DNA from: Aotearoamyces nothofagi
Lineage: Eukaryota > Ascomycota > Leotiomycetes > Leotiales > Tympanidaceae
Direction: 5' to 3'
Assembly (NCBI GenBank): GCA_015345905.1
Contig: JADDTR010000017.1
Span: forward strand, 496,001-560,000
DNA: 64,000 nt
Both the position numbers and the translations under genes were made by a program. Positions within the stretch are counted from its first letter, which is position 1. Each line of letters begins with the position of its first letter. The notes under the pieces are model-generated. The model worked only from the letters and a program-made list of their open reading frames with translations, had not been told where the DNA came from and searched no databases. Of the stretch, positions 22,723-34,363 are shown piece after piece.

Positions 22723-23746
22723 GTGTGCCGGAAGCTGTCGGCTATGGCCCGTCCATTCTTCCACACCACAGCACTCACTGTACTGCTGTCCTGCATCACT
22801 CCCTCCTCTCAGAGATGGCGATTGGAAAATGCAGTACTGCAGATAGATCGCATGAAAACGGGTACATGTAGCCTGGCTTTCCGGCATCAGATCTGGCTTG
22901 TTAAAGCAAACGCCCTGCCTGATACATGGTAAGGTGCAAGGTTCGGTGCGGCAGTATAGAGACTGCTCAGTGTCGGTCGCTACTTGCAGCCGGCTGGGGC
23001 ATATCATGTACAGTACAGGTACTGTAGACACGCGCGCTGACACCAGTATACCACCGTATTCTGTATGCCCTACCGGCCTTCTAGAAGGAGGATGGATACT
23101 CCCTCCCGCCCAACCTGGCACTGTATAATAAAGTACTGTACTGTACATGCAGTCCTCACGAGCAGGCGTCCACCGGCCTGGCCTGGGCTGCCTGGGCTGC
23201 CCGCTGCTGAAATGCCATCGGTTCAAAGGACTTGGCGATGAAGATTGAAGACGCTACATCTCAAACACCCGGGATCGGGGATCCCTGCAAGAAGGTAATC
23301 TGTCTGATTACCGTCGCAGGCTTACGGCCCAAGAAGATTCCGTTGAACATCCCCCTTTCATCAGCAATGCCTGTAAGCAGTATTCAGGCTGGGTAGTGAT
23401 GTGCGTTGTGCGTCCGGCAGGCCGGAGAGCCCTGCCGAAGCGAGGTGGGTGGTTCTTGTATGTACAGGCGCATTTGTATTCCCGAATTCCTACTACCGAA
23501 GCAAGCAGAGAACATTCCTGTTCTTGCATTTCGCACCCAGCCGTAAAGACAAAGTTGGTTAACTGCCGCTCCGCCTGGAAGGGAGCGGAGGTTGTTGATG
23601 CATGGCGTCATTGCGCGGTAGCAGGTACAGTCGGGTGGGAAAAGGAATTTTCTTAAAAAAAAAAAAAACTGTCATCATTACAGTACTACGGGTAGCGAGT
23701 ATCAATTAGCATTGGGAGTTGAGAATGCTGATCAGGAGGCGTGCAT

Positions 23747-23771
23747 CACTGGCACTGGCACTGGCACTGGC
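23747..23771. repeat. (CACTGG)n microsatellite
   Basis: Hexamer repeated about four times, continuing imperfectly to the right. Confidence 0.85.
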
Positions 23772-24949
23772 ATACAGGACTGGCATGCACTGGCATGCTC
23801 TATCCCTACCGTGGCCTAAGGCCCCCCCCCGCGGCCCCCCTACGGTGCATGATCCGGCGACTTGCTGGTCCTGCCCATCCACCCATCTCCATCCGTGGCT
23901 CGAGGCGACCTGGGCCCTATCGTGCGAAAGTACAGTGCGTACAGTGCGTACTGTACTGTACTGTACTGTACGGGATCCTGACACACCCGCGACGGCTTGA
24001 CCAGATGGAGAAGAATGATGCTTGGTAGCCATTAAATAGTGCCGCGGTGCTGCCAAGAATACCGGACTGTGATAACATCCGCACACTACCCAGTCGCGCC
24101 GCCGAGGTAGACACCACGGTACAGTCCTGAGGTGGGCAAGCAACGCGACGTTAGGCCGCGCCTAGGTATTCACGGCCGTGGCGGCCCTTGAATTGCCGCT
24201 TGCTGCTGACCTGCTGGGCCAAGTGGCAGTGGTAGTGGCAGTCGCAGAGGTCGTCGCAGAGGTCGTCGCCGTGGGAGTGGTAGTGGAGGTAGCGGTGGTG
24301 GGAATGAATGAGTGGTAAGGGTACGTATGGGAGCTTACCCTCCTGGGCCTACGGAGCGGGTGAGGAGGGAGGGCGCGGTGCGAAGATGCGTGCGAGGCCT
24401 CCGAGGCGTGCGAGGCCTCCCTGCCGTACGGATCCCCACCCTGCCGCACCGCAGCGAGATATTTTCGGACGGGATCCTGTCTGGACGGCACTGTACTTAC
24501 AGTACTGAGCTGTACGGGCTGTACGGACACGGACTGTCCCCCGTCCGTAGGCATGACGAGTAGTTTTGCCATGTCGCCAACCTTGATACTAATTCTGGAG
24601 CAGCTAGCTTTGCAGAATCTCCGGTCGATCTGTACCGTATACTGTAGCACAGTACAGTACTGTACAGAACCGTCCTGAGCGGCCTACTGTCCTGTATACC
24701 TGCCAGGATCCGGCCTGCCTTACTGATGCTGGAAGTAGCACCTAGAGGCCGGTAGGCAGACCTGTATCGAGTGCACCTGAGGTACAGCATAGTACAGCAC
24801 AGTACAGCACAGTCCAGACTGGCTGGCTGGCAAGGCGGGAGCAGGCACTGTACTGTAGTGACGGCCGCGACCGTAGGGGCAGGTTTCCGGGCTACCATCC
24901 ACGCCGGCCAGCTGTTACAGCGTATGTATGTAACCAGCCACGCCAGACA

Positions 24950-25010
24950 AGGCATAGCGAGGCATAGCGAGGCATAGCATAGCAAGGCATAGCATGGCAT
25001 AGTATAGTAT
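24950..25010. repeat. GAGGCATAGC degenerate tandem repeat
   Basis: Run of 10-bp GAGGCATAGC units decaying into shorter GGCATAGCAT and AGTAT units. Confidence 0.85.
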
Positions 25011-25364
25011 AGCAGCGCAGAGCAGCGCATACAGGCCATAGGGAGTAGACGTAAATATAGCAAGTATCCCGACCGACCGTGCTGTGCTGTATTGCTGTCG
25101 ATGCAGTGATTTTCAACGCCGGTCCCCCTCGCGTGCCGCGCTAGCGCCAGAGTGGGCTCGTCTCCTTGAATTTCGGCTGGGCCACTGCCTCTTCTGGCCG
25201 CCGCAGCGCTGGACACCGCTACCGTGCCCTCCTTGGCCTTCTTAGACTCCCTAAACTCGCCGGCAGGCGCTGGACCTCCAGTAGTCGACACAGTAGATGC
25301 AGTACCTGGGCGAGCCCGGCAAGCCCAGCCAGGCCAAGCAGCCCCCGAGCAGCCCCAGCCCCAG

Positions 25365-25394
25365 CACCACCACCACCACCACCACCACCACCAC
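25365..25394. repeat. (CAC)n trinucleotide run
   Basis: About ten CAC/ACC triplets upstream of the fks1 leader. Confidence 0.85.
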
Positions 25395-26191
25395 CCGGCC
25401 CAGGTCCCGCTCCTCTCCAGCACTCACTCGCCCTCGCCCTCGGACTTCCTGCTGCTACTGTACTACGGCATTGCCCTGCCCTGCCCTCCTCTCCTGTCCT
25501 CCTCTCCTTCTCCTCCCCCTTCTTCTCCATATCTGTCGACCTTTTCTTCCCAATTCACCTTCTCGACCTTTTTGCTAATTATTGTCGTCGCTGAGTGTCC
25601 GCACATCTCACCCTCGTTTGACCACACCGGCAGTGAAGGGTGCCGCGCGATCGACGCGTGTTGGATTGCGCCAATCAGGGTGACTGCAGCAGACCCAGCC
25701 ACCACCACCCCGGCAACACAACCAAAACAAGCTTCTTTTCCTCTCCTTTTCCTCTCCCCTTCCAAGTGCTTTTCCCCCGTACGTACCGCTTCAGCGAAAG
25801 CACCCTCCGTGCATCGACGGCCACCATTCTTTCAACTCTCGTCATTCTTTCACAAGGACCGACTACTCGCTCCTTGACGTCGTTCTTGACAGTCGCTTCT
25901 CGCCCGCCAGCCAATCTTTCGTCGACCGCGGTAGCCGAGCGATCGAGAGGCTGCAGCAGTCACAGATTGCAGGATACTTAACGGCAGTAATCGATCCGGA
26001 GCCCATTCAGTCGTTCAATCAATGTACATCTAAAGGGTAACTTGTCCTCCGCCGGAAATCCCGCATCTTTCAAGGCTTTGTCCGCTGTCAACGTCCATAG
26101 CGGTCACCTGGAGAGTGGGTTGAGGATTTGAATGCCCAGTTGCTAACTTGTGTTGATCACCAGTCTCGCTCATTTGTTCTGAACCGAGATC

Positions 26192-29100
26192 ATGTCGGGA
26201 AATCCGCAAGGAGGCCACTATGATGATGGCTACGGCCATCAACAGGACGGCAACTACTATCAAGATGAGCATAACCAGGGCTACTACGACAACAATGCTG
26301 GCTATGCAGACCAACAGCAAGGTCATGCACAAGGTGCAGATGGATATTATGATGAATCGTAAGCAATGCTCCCGATCAATAGTGCCAAAGTAGAGGACTG
26401 ACCATTGTCGCAGAGGCTACTACAACGCCGATGCTAACAACCCTTATCAACAAGATGGCGGCTATTACGAGGGCCAGGAGCATGCCGGGCAGTACCAGGA
26501 CGAGTACTCCAACGACCAATACTACGAGCATGGCGCGTCAGCTGCTGGACAGCAACCATACCAGGGTCAGGCTGACTACGGTGCCAAAGGGAAAACCCGA
26601 GGGGATTCCGAGGAGGACTCTGAGACGTTCAGTGATTTCACTATGAGATCCGATATGGCCCGTGCTGCAGACATGGACTACTATGGCCGTGGAGACGAAC
26701 GTTATAACAGTTACAACGAAAGCCAGGCCGGTGGCCGAGGTTACAGACCTCCCTCATCGCAGGTTTCTTATGGCGGCAATAGGTCATCTGGAGCTTCTAC
26801 GCCCAACTACGGCATGGACTATAACAATGTTCTCCCAGCGGGTCAGCGTTCTCGCGAGCCCTATCCCGCATGGACATCAGATGCCCAGATTCCATTGTCC
26901 AAGGAAGAGGTTGAAGACATCTTCCTTGACCTGACAGCGAAATTTGGATTTCAACGTGATAGCATGCGCAACATGTACGACCATTTCATGACCTTGCTCG
27001 ATTCTCGCGCTTCACGGATGACCCCGAACCAGGCTTTGCTCTCTCTGCACGCCGACTACATAGGAGGTGATAACGCGAACTATCGTAGATGGTATTTTGC
27101 TGCCCATCTCGATTTGGATGATGCAGTTGGTTTCGCCAATATGAAACTTGGCAAAGCCAACCGTCGTACGCGGAAAGCACGTAAGGCTGCAAAGAAGAAG
27201 GCCGACACCGACGATCCCCAAAGTGAGGCACAGACCCTGGAAGAAATGGAAGGCGACAATAGTCTCGAGGCTGCCGAGTACCGCTGGAAGACTCGTATGA
27301 ACCGCATGTCTCAGCATGACCGCGTCCGGCAGATAGCCCTTTACCTCCTATGTTGGGGAGAGGCCAATCAGGTCCGATTCATGCCAGAATGTCTCTGCTT
27401 CATCTTCAAGTGTGCAGATGATTATCTCAATTCCCCTGCTTGTCAGAACCTTGTAGAGCCAGTGGACGAATTTACATACCTCAACAACGTTATCACCCCA
27501 CTTTACCAGTACTGTAGAGACCAGGGGTATGAAATTGTTGATGGCAAATACATGCGCCGGGAGAGAGATCATGATAAAGTCATTGGGTACGATGATTGCA
27601 ACCAACTTTTCTGGTATCCCGAGGGCATTGAACGCATTGTGTTGGAGGATAAGTCCCGTCTTGTGGATGTCCCACCCTCGGATCGCTTCTTGATGCTCAA
27701 AGATGTTGCCTGGAAGAAGGTCTTCTTCAAGACATACAAGGAGACCCGCTCATACTTCCATTTGATCGTGAACTTCCATCGTATCTGGGTCATTCACATA
27801 GGTGCCTTTTGGTTCTACACTGCCTTTAACGTTCCTACGCTTTATACCCACAACTACCAGCAAGAACTTAACAATGGACCAAATGCCTCAGCAAAGTGGT
27901 CTGCAGTTGGGCTTGGTGGCACCGTTGTCTCTGTCATCATGATTGTAGCTACTGTTTCTGAGTGGGCCTACGTCCCTCGACGATGGGCTGGCGCGCAGCA
28001 TCTGACGAAGCGTCTTCTTTTCCTCATTCTCGTCTTTGTTATCAATATAGCACCCAGCGTCTACATTTTTGGCGTCTCGGGTGTTCAGAAAACAAGCATT
28101 GCCAAGATCCTCGGAATCGTGCAATTTATCATTGCTCTGGTTACGTTCTTCTTCTTCGCCGTCATGCCTCTGGGTGGACTCTTCGGCAGTTACTTGACTA
28201 GGAATACGAGGAAATATGTCGCCAGTCAGACATTCACAGCAAGTTATCCTCGCCTAAAGGGAAATGATATGTGGATGTCTCTCGGTCTATGGGTCACTGT
28301 CTTCACTCTCAAACTGGCAGAGTCATACGTCTTCTTAACATTGTCGCTGAGAGATCCTGTTAGATATCTGAGTATTATGAACATTCGCCATTGCCAGGGT
28401 GATGCGATCTTCGGCACAGCGGCCACCGCGGTGTGCAAGGCTCAACCAAAGATCCTGCTAGGACTCATGGTCTTCACTGATATGATCTTCTTCTTCCTTG
28501 ACACATTTTTGTGGTACATCATCATGAATGCAATCTTCTCCGTGGCGCGGTCCTTCTATCTGGGAGTCTCCATCTGGACGCCATGGAGAAATATTTTCTC
28601 CCGTCTCCCCAAGCGCATCTACTCGAAGGTCCTGGCTACCACCGACATGGAGATCAAGTACAAGCCGAAGGTACTCATCTCGCAAATATGGAATGCGATC
28701 GTTATCTCAATGTATCGCGAGCATCTCCTGGCTATAGATCATGTGCAGAAGCTACTCTATCATCAGGTTCCATCCGAGCAGGAGGGTAAGAGGACTCTGC
28801 GTGCGCCAACCTTTTTCGTCTCGCAAGAAGACCATTCGTTCAAGACCGAGTTTTTCCCATCTCAGAGCGAGGCCGAGCGCCGCATATCTTTCTTCGCCCA
28901 ATCGCTGGCAACTCCAATCCCAGAGCCTCTCCCTGTCGACAATATGCCAACTTTCACTGTGTTGATCCCGCATTATAGCGAAAAGATTCTTCTTTCACTC
29001 CGTGAGATTATTCGAGAAGACGAGCCCTATTCTCGTGTTACCCTTTTGGAATATCTCAAGCAACTCCACCCTCATGAGTGGGACTGTTTTGTCAAAGATA

Positions 29101-32094
29101 CAAAGATTCTTGCTGACGAGACGTCCCAATTCAATGGTGATTATGACAAGAATGAGAAGGACACCGCGAAGAGTAAGATTGACGATTTGCCGTTTTACTG
29201 CATTGGTTTCAAATCTGCTGCACCAGAGTACACTCTCCGGACTCGAATCTGGGCGTCTCTTCGCTCACAGACTCTATATCGTACCATATCGGGCTTCATG
29301 AATTATAGTCGTGCAATCAAACTGCTGTATCGGGTCGAGAATCCCGAGGTGGTGCAGATGTTTGGAGGCAACTCTGATAAGCTCGAACGCGAACTGGAGC
29401 GCATGGCTCGCCGAAAGTTCAAGCTGGTTGTCTCTATGCAGCGTTATGCAAAGTTTAAGAAGGAGGAAATGGAGAACACCGAATTCTTGCTGCGTGCCTA
29501 TCCAGACCTTCAGATTGCGTATTTGGACGAGGAGGCGCCGCTCACGGAAGGTGAAGAGCCACGCTTGTATTCTTCTCTGATCGACGGTCATTCTGAAATC
29601 ATGGAGAATGGCATGCGCCGTCCTAAATTCCGCATTCAGCTCTCCGGCAACCCAATTCTTGGCGATGGAAAATCTGATAATCAGAATCATTCCATTATTT
29701 TCTATCGCGGCGAGTACATCCAGCTTATTGATGCCAATCAAGACAACTACCTTGAGGAATGCTTGAAGATTCGCAGTGTTCTCGCGGAATTCGAAGAAAT
29801 GGTTACAGACAATGTCTCTCCATACACACCCGGTATCAAGACCGTTCAGACCAATCCCGTTGCAATTCTGGGTGCTCGTGAATACATCTTCTCTGAGAAC
29901 ATTGGAATTTTAGGTGATGTTGCTGCAGGAAAGGAACAAACTTTTGGAACCTTGTTTGCTCGTACTCTGGCTCAAATCGGCGGAAAGCTACATTATGGAC
30001 ATCCCGATTTCCTCAATGGTATTTTCATGACAACCAGAGGTGGAGTTTCAAAGGCCCAAAAGGGGCTGCATCTTAATGAGGATATTTACGCCGGTATGAC
30101 TGCTCTACTTCGCGGTGGACGGATCAAGCACTGCGAGTATTACCAATGTGGAAAGGGTCGTGATCTCGGTTTCGGATCTATCCTGAACTTTACAACAAAG
30201 ATTGGGACTGGTATGGGCGAGCAGATGTTGTCTCGCGAATACTATTATCTCGGTACACAACTCCCCCTCGACCGCTTTCTCTCCTTTTACTATGCGCATC
30301 CTGGCTTCCACTTGAACAACATATTCATCATGCTGTCAGTCCAGTTGTTCTTGATTTGCTTGATCAACCTGGGAGCTTTGCGCAACCAAGTTATCGCTTG
30401 CGACTACGACGTCAACGTCCCTATAACCGATCCCCTGACTCCGACGGGCTGTGCCAATGTCGATGCACTGATGAACTGGGTTTTCCGTTGTATCCTGTCC
30501 ATTTTTATCGTGTTCTTTATCTCTTTCATTCCCCTGTGTCTTCAAGAGTTGACCGAAAGAGGTGCTTGGCGCGCAGTCACTCGACTTTCGAAGCAAGTTG
30601 GCTCTCTGTCACCTATGTTTGAGGTCTTTGTATGCCAGATCTACGCCAATTCTGTAACTCAAGACTTGTCTTTCGGAGGCGCCAGATATATCGGTACTGG
30701 ACGTGGGTTTGCAACCGCTCGCATTCCTTTTGGCGTCTTGTTCTCACGCTTTGCTGGACCATCAATTTATCTCGGATCTAGGCTGATGATGATGCTCCTG
30801 TTCGCGACGCTTACTGCATGGACAGGCTGGCTGGTATATTTCTGGATCTCGCTCTTAGCCCTCTGTATCTCGCCATTCATCTACAATCCGCACCAGTTTG
30901 CATGGAACGATTTCTTCATCGACTACCGTGATTTCCTTCGCTGGCTCTCCCGAGGCAATTCTCGTTCCCATTCATCTTCTTGGATTGCCTATTGTCGTCT
31001 GTCACGTACCAGAATTACCGGCTACAAACGCAAGGCTCTGGGTGACCCCTCTGCAAAAATGTCGGGTGACGTACCCCGCGCGGCATTTACAAACCTATTC
31101 ATCGGCGAGATTATCGGACCGTTGGTTCTTGTAGCTGTCACCTTGATCCCTTATCTCTTCATCAATGCCCAGACTGGTGTTACAGATTCAGATGCGGCTC
31201 CGACGAACTCATTGATTCGTGTTGCCATCGTTGCCTTCGCTCCAGTTGCTGTCAACGCTGGCGTCTTGGGCGCATTCTTTGGTATGGCTTGTTGTATGGG
31301 CCCTGTGCTGAGTATGTGCTGTAAGAAGTTTGGGTCTGTACTCGCTGCGATTGCACATGGACTCTCTGTCGTGATGCTAATCGTCTTTTTCGAAGTCATG
31401 TTCTTCTTGGAAGGCTTTGTCTTCAGCAAAACTTTATTGGGGATGATTGCCGCAAGCGCTATCCAACGCTTCTTCTACAAGTTGATCATCTCGTTGGCCT
31501 TAACAAGAGAATTCAAAAATGATACCTCGAACATCGCCTTCTGGACTGGAAAATGGTACTCAATGGGCTGGCACTCCATGTCTCAGCCAGCAAGAGAATA
31601 TCTCTGCAAGATTACTGAGCTTGGCATGTTTGCTGGTGACTTCGTTATTGGTCACTTGCTGTTGTTCGCTATGCTACCAGCTATTAGCGTCCCCCATATC
31701 GATAAGCTACACTCAATTATGCTCTTCTGGCTTCGACCAAGGTACTATTTCTCTGCTGTATCGTTTTCTACACGTTTGCTAACACGATCTTAGTCGTCAA
31801 ATTCGACCGCCTATCTACACAATGAAGCAGTCTAAACTACGGAGAAGACGCGTCTGGCGATTTGCCGTCCTATATTTCGTCCTCCTAGTGATATTCCTTG
31901 CGCTCATTGTCGGACCTGTAGTTGCTGGCTCGTACATCAACGACTTAACTTCCAGCCTCAGCATACCGATGGAACTCCTACAGCCAACTAACCAAAACAA
32001 CAATGACACCATCAATGGAACTACTGGTACAGGTGCTGTGGCTACTGCAACGGCTACGGCCACTGCCGCCGCCAGGCTTGTCAAACTCTTCTAG
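26192..32094 (+). CDS. fks1: 1,3-beta-glucan synthase catalytic subunit Fks1 (GT48)
   Basis: Plasma membrane glucan synthase that polymerises UDP-glucose into beta-1,3-glucan; target of echinocandins. The product is 1931 aa, the usual size. Exons are 26192-26358, 26414-31741 and 31794-32094. The N-terminus is Gly/Tyr/Gln-rich and disordered, followed by the FKS1 dom1 region, an N-terminal membrane block, the large cytosolic GT48 catalytic domain (about residues 800-1350) and the C-terminal membrane block. Echinocandin hot spot 1 reads FLTLSLRDP at about residue 694, keeping the usually mutated Phe and Ser; hot spot 2 reads [10 protein letters not shown]. On sight it looks drug-sensitive. The last exon encodes a short tail with an Ala/Thr repeat. 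It lies head-to-tail with lcb1. Confidence 0.97.
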
Positions 32095-32571
32095 CCAGCT
32101 CGAAGAGCTGATCTGCTAGCATGTAAAATACAAATCTTGGGAGATACAGTGCGCCCTGTTTCGGACACTTAGGTGGTAGTGTCTGCTCTGTGACTGGTGC
32201 TTTTATATTCGACTGGGGTTGGCATGGAACATAGTTTCTAAACTTCTGTTTTTCTCGTGGTTTCTCCTGTAACGACGTTCATATGAAATCCAGCAAGACT
32301 GAAAGCCATGGCTGGATAATAGCTGTGGTAAATATGCAATTCGATCATAATACAAAATTGAAATTGCCATGTGTTCCGATGCCTAGTTCAGTCCACTTAA
32401 TTATGATAGGTCTTGTAGTAGGCTCAAAGGGCTTTCGCGACGTTTATAGAGGAGCCGCATAATTGCGAAGAAAGTTGATCGTCACGTGAATTTTCGCACA
32501 CCACACGGCCCTTATCAGCGCCGCGTCGCAAATGAGATCTCCGATCTGACGTGCCGGCTGTTTTAGTTTGT
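32095..32571. other. Intergenic fks1-lcb1
   Basis: 477 bp holding the fks1 3' UTR and lcb1 promoter on the same strand. No further gene seen. Confidence 0.5.
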
Positions 32572-34363
32572 ATGCCAAACAACTTCATCAGGAAGATGGA
32601 TCTTCAAGATGCCCAAAATCTGATAGTGCGAAGCATCAATGAAGTTACAGTTTTGTTTCAGAAGCTGCCTGGATCTGCTATGCTGATCCGTTATGTGCGG
32701 TCCAGCTATCAAAATGATCCTGTACGCTCAGCGATCGAGCTGGTCCTGGTAGTTTTCTTCGTGCGTTATCTCCTTGCGCCATCCTACTCTACCCATAGGC
32801 AGAACTTCGTGACACTCTCTGAAGAGGTTGGTGAATTATGTACCCCCCAAATTGAGCACTCGTTGATCACGCAAGTAGGAGATAGACGACCTCGTTGAAG
32901 AATGGACCCCTGAACCGCTCGTCGCACCACAGACATCATTCGAAGAGGCAGAAAACGAGAAGCTACCAGTAATTGTTGGGTATGCTAGGCACGAATTACC
33001 TGTGAATCTATTAGAGCTGACATGGCGCAGACCAACAGGCCCCAAATCTAAGCTGTCGAACGGCAGAACCGTGACGAACTTAGCGTCGTATAACTTCTAC
33101 AACTTTGTTAGCAACGAACAAATCAAAGAGAAAGCAATTCAAACTCTGCGAACCTACGGCGTCGGCCCATGTGGCCCTCCGCAATTCTATGGCACTCAAG
33201 ATGTACATATGAAAACGGAGGCCGACATCGCATCAAGTCTAGGCACAGAGGGTTGCATCGTCTACGCTCAAGCTTTTTCTACCATATCTAGTGTTATCCC
33301 CGCTTTTAGCAAGAGAGGTGATATCATTGTAGCAGACAAGACAGTCAACTATGCAATTCGAAAGGGCCTTGAGATTTGTAGAAGCACGATAAGATGGTAC
33401 GAGCATAACGATATGGAGGATTTGGAGAGGGTGTTGCAGAAGGTCGTAAAGGAGCAGGCAAGAAAGCCATTAACTAGGAGGTTTATCGTGACGGAGGCAT
33501 TATCTGAGAATGTTGGTGACTGTGTGGATTTACCCAAAATCGTGCGAATTCCCAAGGAACCTTGGAGCTGAAAGTGTACTAATGTGAGCAGGTTGAGCTC
33601 AAACTTCGATACAAATTTCGACTCATTCTTGATGAGACCTGGTCATTTGGAGTTCTAGGTAGAACTGGACGCGGCCTTCTAGAAGCACAAAACGTTGATG
33701 CAGCACAAGTCGATATGATTGTTGGATCTCTTGCTGGGCCCTTGTGTGCTGGTGGTGGGTTTTGTGCAGGATCAGTGGATATTGTGGAACATCAGCGTAT
33801 CTCGGCTGCAGCATACACATTTTCTGCAGCGCTGCCGGCTATGCTGGCTACGACCGCGAGCGAGACATTGAACATTCTACAGACAAACCCCGAGATCCTG
33901 GCTTCATGCCGAGAGAACATTAAGGCAATGCGGGCACAGCTGGACCCGAGAAGTGATTGGGTCATCTGCACGAGCTCGCCGGATAACCCAGTTATGCTGA
34001 TGGTGCTGAAGCAGGATGTTATCAACTCAAGGCGACTCAATAGCGAAGAACAGGAGCGTATTATGCAAGAGTGTGTAGACGAGGTGAGATGTTATTCCGC
34101 TGGCAATTTTGTTGGAACAAGCTAACTCCCCGCAGACACTTGTCAACGGTGTACTCATAACTCGTCTGAAGGCTATGCCCGTTGCGCCCAATAGCATACT
34201 AAAGGAACAAGGCTGGCAGGTACAGCCGGCTCTCAAAATTTGCATTACTACTGGTCTGTCGAAGAAAGAGATCGAGAAGGCTGGAGTCACGATTCGGCAC
34301 GCTATCACCAAGGTTCTGACACGGAAGACGAACAGCAAGCTTGCTTTGCCCGTTGTTAGTTGA
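32572..34363 (+). CDS. lcb1: Serine palmitoyltransferase subunit 1 Lcb1
   Basis: Non-catalytic subunit of serine palmitoyltransferase, which condenses serine and palmitoyl-CoA as the first step of sphingolipid synthesis at the ER. The product is 528 aa from exons 32572-32826, 32879-32979, 33031-33541, 33592-34083 and 34136-34363. A membrane segment (about residues 45-65, SAIELVLVVFFVRYLL) precedes the fold-type I aminotransferase domain. Typical blocks are NLASYNFYNF, TYGVGPCGPPQFYGTQDVH and LILDETWSFG. Where the partner Lcb2 has the PLP lysine, this protein reads GSLAGPLCAGGGFCAG, as in other Lcb1 proteins. The first in-frame ATG was used; the ATG at 32596 (MDLQDAQ) fits homologues equally well. 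Confidence 0.93.

Larger units (their letters stand above)
19859..26191. other. 6.3 kb gene-free, repeat-rich island
   Basis: No gene is supportable between the GH72 and fks1 starts. The left part is the GH72 promoter. The middle holds a 46-bp hairpin, a Tc1/mariner relic, several unrelated tandem repeats and many CAGTAC/GTACTG strings. From about 25430 to 25800 the sequence becomes CT-rich, which suits the fks1 promoter and leader. A CTAAC-containing acceptor-like site ends at 26163, which suggests a 5' UTR intron in fks1. Confidence 0.65.

Noticed and set aside
24497-25423. 308-codon open frame on the minus strand
   Set aside because: Crosses the CAC repeat (Trp run) and the GGCATAGC repeat; amino acid composition is an artefact of repeats.
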